From: Tubiluchus corallicola
Lineage: Eukaryota; Priapulida; Priapulimorpha; Priapulimorphida; Tubiluchidae
Reading direction: 5' to 3'
Assembly (NCBI GenBank): GCA_030141605.1
Contig: JAQGDQ010000329.1
Coordinates: 139,028 to 203,027 of the forward strand
Length of the DNA stretch: 64,000 bases
Shown here: positions 60,430 through 64,000 of the stretch, piece by piece
How positions within the stretch are numbered: position 1 is the first letter of the stretch
Layout of the letters: each line of letters starts with the position of its first letter
Program-made: the position numbers and the translations under genes
The notes under the pieces: model-generated
Databases searched by the model: none
What the model was told of the DNA's origin: nothing
The model's input: the letters and a program-made list of their open reading frames with translations, nothing else

Positions 60430-61057
60430 TGGACTGTAAATATTGTTAATTTCATAGGATTTTCTGATTTTAAATTTGTGTTTCTACAGAACGTGCAATT
60501 TATTCATTTTCTGATTAAAAATTACTCTGTTGGAAGTGCAGCCTCTAAAACATTTTCAATAAACCCCATCATACAACCAAACAATAATACATACTACTGT
60601 TTTGCAAATATAAGTGTTTAGCATTGAAACCTAGTGTCATTTATCAAAAAAATTACGTTCTGTAATAATTAAAGTGTGATATGTGCTGATAACTGATGCC
60701 TACCCGCACTGCAATGCAAATCCAAAAACATTCCAAGCATCATCCTATCATTACCAAGCTGTGTTAGCTTGCTTTGAAATTGCTGGCAGGTATTTTGTGT
60801 TTACTGCATATTGATTGGAATATCAATTAATTAAATCATGATACTGTCTCTGTAGCATTTGTAAAGATGCTGCGATTTTCTGCATTACCTTATTTGCCTA
60901 ATATATATCAAAAAAATATATTTCAACACTGTCAGTCTGTGTGTCAGCAATTTGAAATATGAAATAGAATAGACCCATTTTTCAAATTAAAGGAATCAAA
61001 CTTCAGAGCATTTTTGCTTTACATGCAGACATACACAATTAAGCTTTTGACAATTCG
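60430..61057. other. Convergent 3' interval
   Basis: AT-rich DNA between the 3' ends of the MAIP1-like gene and the minus-strand gene at 61 kb. It presumably holds the 3' UTR of the latter; a minus-strand AATAAA lies at 60499-60504. Nothing else was recognised. Confidence 0.5.
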
Positions 61058-61676
61058 TCATGAAGACAATACTGTCTGAGGTGGAGCCACTCTAGCAACT
61101 TTCCGATTTTCCTTCACAAACGTCTTTGGGCACTGCATCTCTGTCCAACTTATCGGAATCATAGCTACACCTACATTAAAGCAAAAAAATGTTAGCCTAG
61201 TGACTACATGTGTATTCTCGTACCATACAGAGAACGGCATGAATAGGTATAGTTGAATGAAGCACACCAGTAAAAAATGTGTAGAGTTGTTGTTTATTCT
61301 TTGACATATCTTAAAGCATCCCTTATAAACAGACAGACTCGGTGGAAAATTTGAAAGGAGTAGATAGATGATAGAGAAGGTTTCCTAAGAGCTACCTAAG
61401 GCTATGTTAAATCACACAGACTATAGAATCACCTGTCCAGTAAGTTACAAAGACAGAATTATTTAGAAAAACAGAAAAATATATAATCGCCAATCATATC
61501 GAACTAAGACTAGCAGTTACAATCTGTTGTTTCAGGGACTAAAAGGCATTATGACATTTATCATTAAAATTATTATCTGCACAGTAATACAAACCTGCTT
61601 CGCTGTGAGCTATTACCACTCCAAGCTCATTTTCAGCAGTTGTCAATAAATATGAATAGGCATCACCAAGTGAAAG
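61058..61676 (-). CDS. Last two exons of an unrecognised gene
   Basis: Exons 61676-61595 (82 nt) and 61170-61058 (113 nt, stop TGA) join in phase across a GT-AG intron. They encode 64 residues that run SLGDAYSYLLTTAENELG, VVIAHSEAGVAMIPISW, TEMQCPKTFVKENRKVARV and a short Pro/Ser tail. The pattern (hydrophobic strands, ISWTEMQCPKT, then a basic RKVARV) looks like a conserved domain end rather than chance, but I do not recognise the family. The 5' exons should lie to the right, in phase 0, and were not found up to 64 kb. The gene converges on the MAIP1-like gene. Confidence 0.6.
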
Positions 61677-64000
61677 CTAAAAGCAGCAGATAAAGTAGGA
61701 TAACACAAAAAGCCTTCTTAATCAACGGGTTAGAAACCTAGCAAGCAATAAAATTTTGCTGATTCAAACAGATAAACAGTAAACTCTGTGTAATTTGGAT
61801 AGCTAGGAGCTAAAGAACTGTCCGAGTTGAGCGATAAATTGAGTTTGGCAAAGCTGCATGTTCGTGCATGCATTTCTTGGTTGATGCACTGTGTGTTGAG
61901 TGTAAATAGTTATTAAAATAGGAGCCTGCTTCATGGCCAAATATTAACTCAGTTTGCTTTAACATGATTAATTCATGATTGGATCCATTTGTTTTGAATA
62001 ATCTAAAATGCCCAGGCAATTCCACAACCACCTCACCACAGCTCAAGATGGAACAGCCCAATTATTATAATTAAGCAACCAGCAGTTTATATACTCGCAT
62101 GCACACACAAAAACATGATCTGTGTTTATTGCAAAAGATAGTGTGTCAGGGCCTACTGAAACTGACTACAGAAGTCCAAGCAATAATACTGCAGTCAGAA
62201 TTTCCGTTCTTCCGTTTTATTAAAAGGGTAAAATCAGTGAATTACTAGCATGCAGATTCCTCGGCAAGCAAGGTAATTTTCACATGTCACGTGAATAAAT
62301 ACCACTAGTAGTGTTTCTTTATTAGTTTTCTGATTATTTTACACCCCTACTAACGAAAAAGCACACATTCATTGTATTGACAATGTTTCTGCATGTCCGA
62401 GATAAGCAGAGCAAATACAATAGTTTTTGCGCAAAACATATTTTATGTAAGATAGAATCAAATAAGCTTTACTTAACAATTAACAATGCTTTAGTGTTTT
62501 TACATTTCGTTGATCTTTTAATAATACTTACTTTCACAAAAAAACTGTGATGAATGTGAAAGATTAATAACAAATAACATAACCCTGAAGCCCTAGACAT
62601 TGAGAAGGACAAATTTGAGTTGCACACTTTTCTGGTGTACAGCATGGGTGCCGCCTAATTTTAAAAAAATTGACACAAAAACAAGCTAAGGGGTGTGGGG
62701 AAGCGCTGTAATCTCCCCCAGAAGGCCCGGGATGGAGCCCCCGCCACAAACGCATTTTCCTGTATTTTAAGCACATTTTGGAGGCGTCAAATGAGATCTA
62801 AATTCTGGTACATAGATTTCTTCAAATGTGAAAAATTCTATATTTAATAAATATATTTTATCTACATTTACCTAGGTAATATTCATTGGATTCTATTGTA
62901 GTGGTCATATAACAAGTTTGTACTACACTGCAATGCGGCTGACCCATTACTTAAGCTTAATTTATTTAGTGTGAAGATTATCACCCAGCAAAAGGTGGAT
63001 GTCAAACATAAAACTGATTTGAGACCGTTAAGTTTACATCTCACCCACTTTTCAAACAAAATTAAATAAGTTTGCGTGCATGCTAATTTTTTCCATCGGA
63101 TACAGTTAAGCGACAGAACGTCTCGGCCACATATACATTTTGCTACATTTTAGACTATTTTGCGGTTGCTACAAGGTATTTCCTCAGGCGAGTTCATTAG
63201 TTTAAAACTCATTATGTCACCTCAAACTCGTGGCTCATAATTTCACTACTACCGTGAAAGGCCTGCCCCCCCCCCCCAATGCAGAAGTGCAGTTGCAATT
63301 AGCTAAAAACTATCTAGACAACGGAAATCACTGAGAAAGTCGACACTATGTAAGCAACATACGTAAACATAACTTCACTATGCAACTCAACTTACAGCTC
63401 GGGTACTGCGCAAACAAACTAAGGGTTGATGCGTTTCTTCGTTTACTGCTAAAAAATTTTATTTAGCCATAAAAAATATTTTCTTAACCAATTCTGTGGA
63501 CGCACGTGCATCGGTGCGTCCGTGGCACCCATGGTGTACAGCACTGTTCTCAGACAACAATTGGAAAAATTATACTATTTTTCCAAGCACTGTATACAGT
63601 ATACACCACATGCAGTTTCAATTTACAAGACTGAAACAAGTGCAAACATAAATTAAAGACAGTCTCTTGCAATGTTTTTATTACTTCTGAAGTTTTGATC
63701 ATTAGAACAGATAAGCGTATTTTAAAGAAAAAGCCAAGACTCCTGGGAAGTTAGGCTTATTTGAATGTTTGCAATGTTAGGAGAACTTAGTAATAAAAAT
63801 GTGATAAACACTCTAAAATTAGCCATTTTAAAGTTGTGATCAATTCACGCTTGAGCACTCCCATTTTGAGAACCCATTCTTACACCAATGACATGATTCA
63901 TCGATTGAAGAAAAGCAGCGCACTGTCAATATCCGTCAAAAGTATAATTTTTTGCAAAAGATTGGATAACAAATTTGTGATTTTTTGCATATATTAGGTA
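61677..64000. other. Right-end region, repeats and no recognised gene
   Basis: The upstream exons of the minus-strand gene should begin here or beyond, but none could be supported. About 62620-62790 is a GC-richer relic with GGGGGAGATTACAGCGCTTCC and GGCGGGGGCTCCATCCCGGG on the minus strand, of the kind seen in decayed DNA transposons. There is a run of 13-14 C near 63267 and a hairpin at 63498-63521. The frames at 61810-62061 and 62564-62776 do not look like proteins. Confidence 0.5.

Noticed and set aside
62564-62776. 70-codon minus-strand frame with many Cys and Pro
   Set aside because: Falls in a GC-rich transposon-like relic and has no recognisable domain.

Overview
This is a 64 kb stretch of AT-rich nuclear DNA from an invertebrate animal. 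The genes have many exons, GT-AG introns of about 0.3-7 kb, AATAAA-type signals, microsatellites, and decayed LINEs and hAT-type elements. No bacterial-style operons, CRISPR arrays or tRNA genes were seen. The lineage cannot be fixed. The single-exon melanocortin/adenosine-like GPCR and the JmjC/EF-hand protein would suit a cnidarian or another early-branching or marine invertebrate, but that is a weak inference.

Left third (1-21 kb): A seven-exon minus-strand gene (19960 to 5944) reconstructs with consistent splice phases into a 393-residue protein. It has a signal peptide, a JmjC/cupin-8 dioxygenase domain with an intact HxD...H iron triad, one canonical EF-hand loop and a C-terminal HDEL, so it is predicted to be a soluble ER-resident hydroxylase. 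Its 6.8 kb second intron holds an intronless class A GPCR gene on the opposite strand (13859-14851). The 5' end of the JmjC gene and its flank (17064-about 20800) are duplicated at the left edge of the window (1-about 2618). In that copy a premature stop and a 1.1 kb deletion wreck the reading frame. A perfect 146 bp palindrome lies just inside intron 6.

Middle left (21-31 kb): No host gene was recognised. The region holds a long pyrimidine tract, fragments of at least two LINE types, a 400 bp hAT-type MITE with an exact 8 bp target duplication, an element with CATAGGC inverted ends, and tandem repeats.

Middle and right (31-57 kb): One plus-strand gene of 21 coding exons (31007-56756) encodes a 1323-residue SLK/LOK (STK10)-family germinal-centre kinase. 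The kinase domain comes first, then a long acidic Ser/Thr/Pro-rich linker, then the PKK-type coiled coil. It ends in a PPPY motif. Intron 1 is about 7 kb and contains a second, decayed MITE and other repeats.

Right end (57-64 kb): An intronless plus-strand gene (59458-60351) encodes a MAIP1-like mitochondrial protein with a Tim44-like domain. Converging on it from the minus strand are the last two coding exons (61676-61058) of a gene that was not recognised. From 61.7 to 64 kb there are only repeat relics and sequence without a clear gene.

The genes have unrelated roles (ER hydroxylation, signalling at the surface, cytoskeletal kinase, mitochondrial quality control). Nothing suggests they work as a cluster, apart from the nested arrangement of the GPCR and the JmjC gene.
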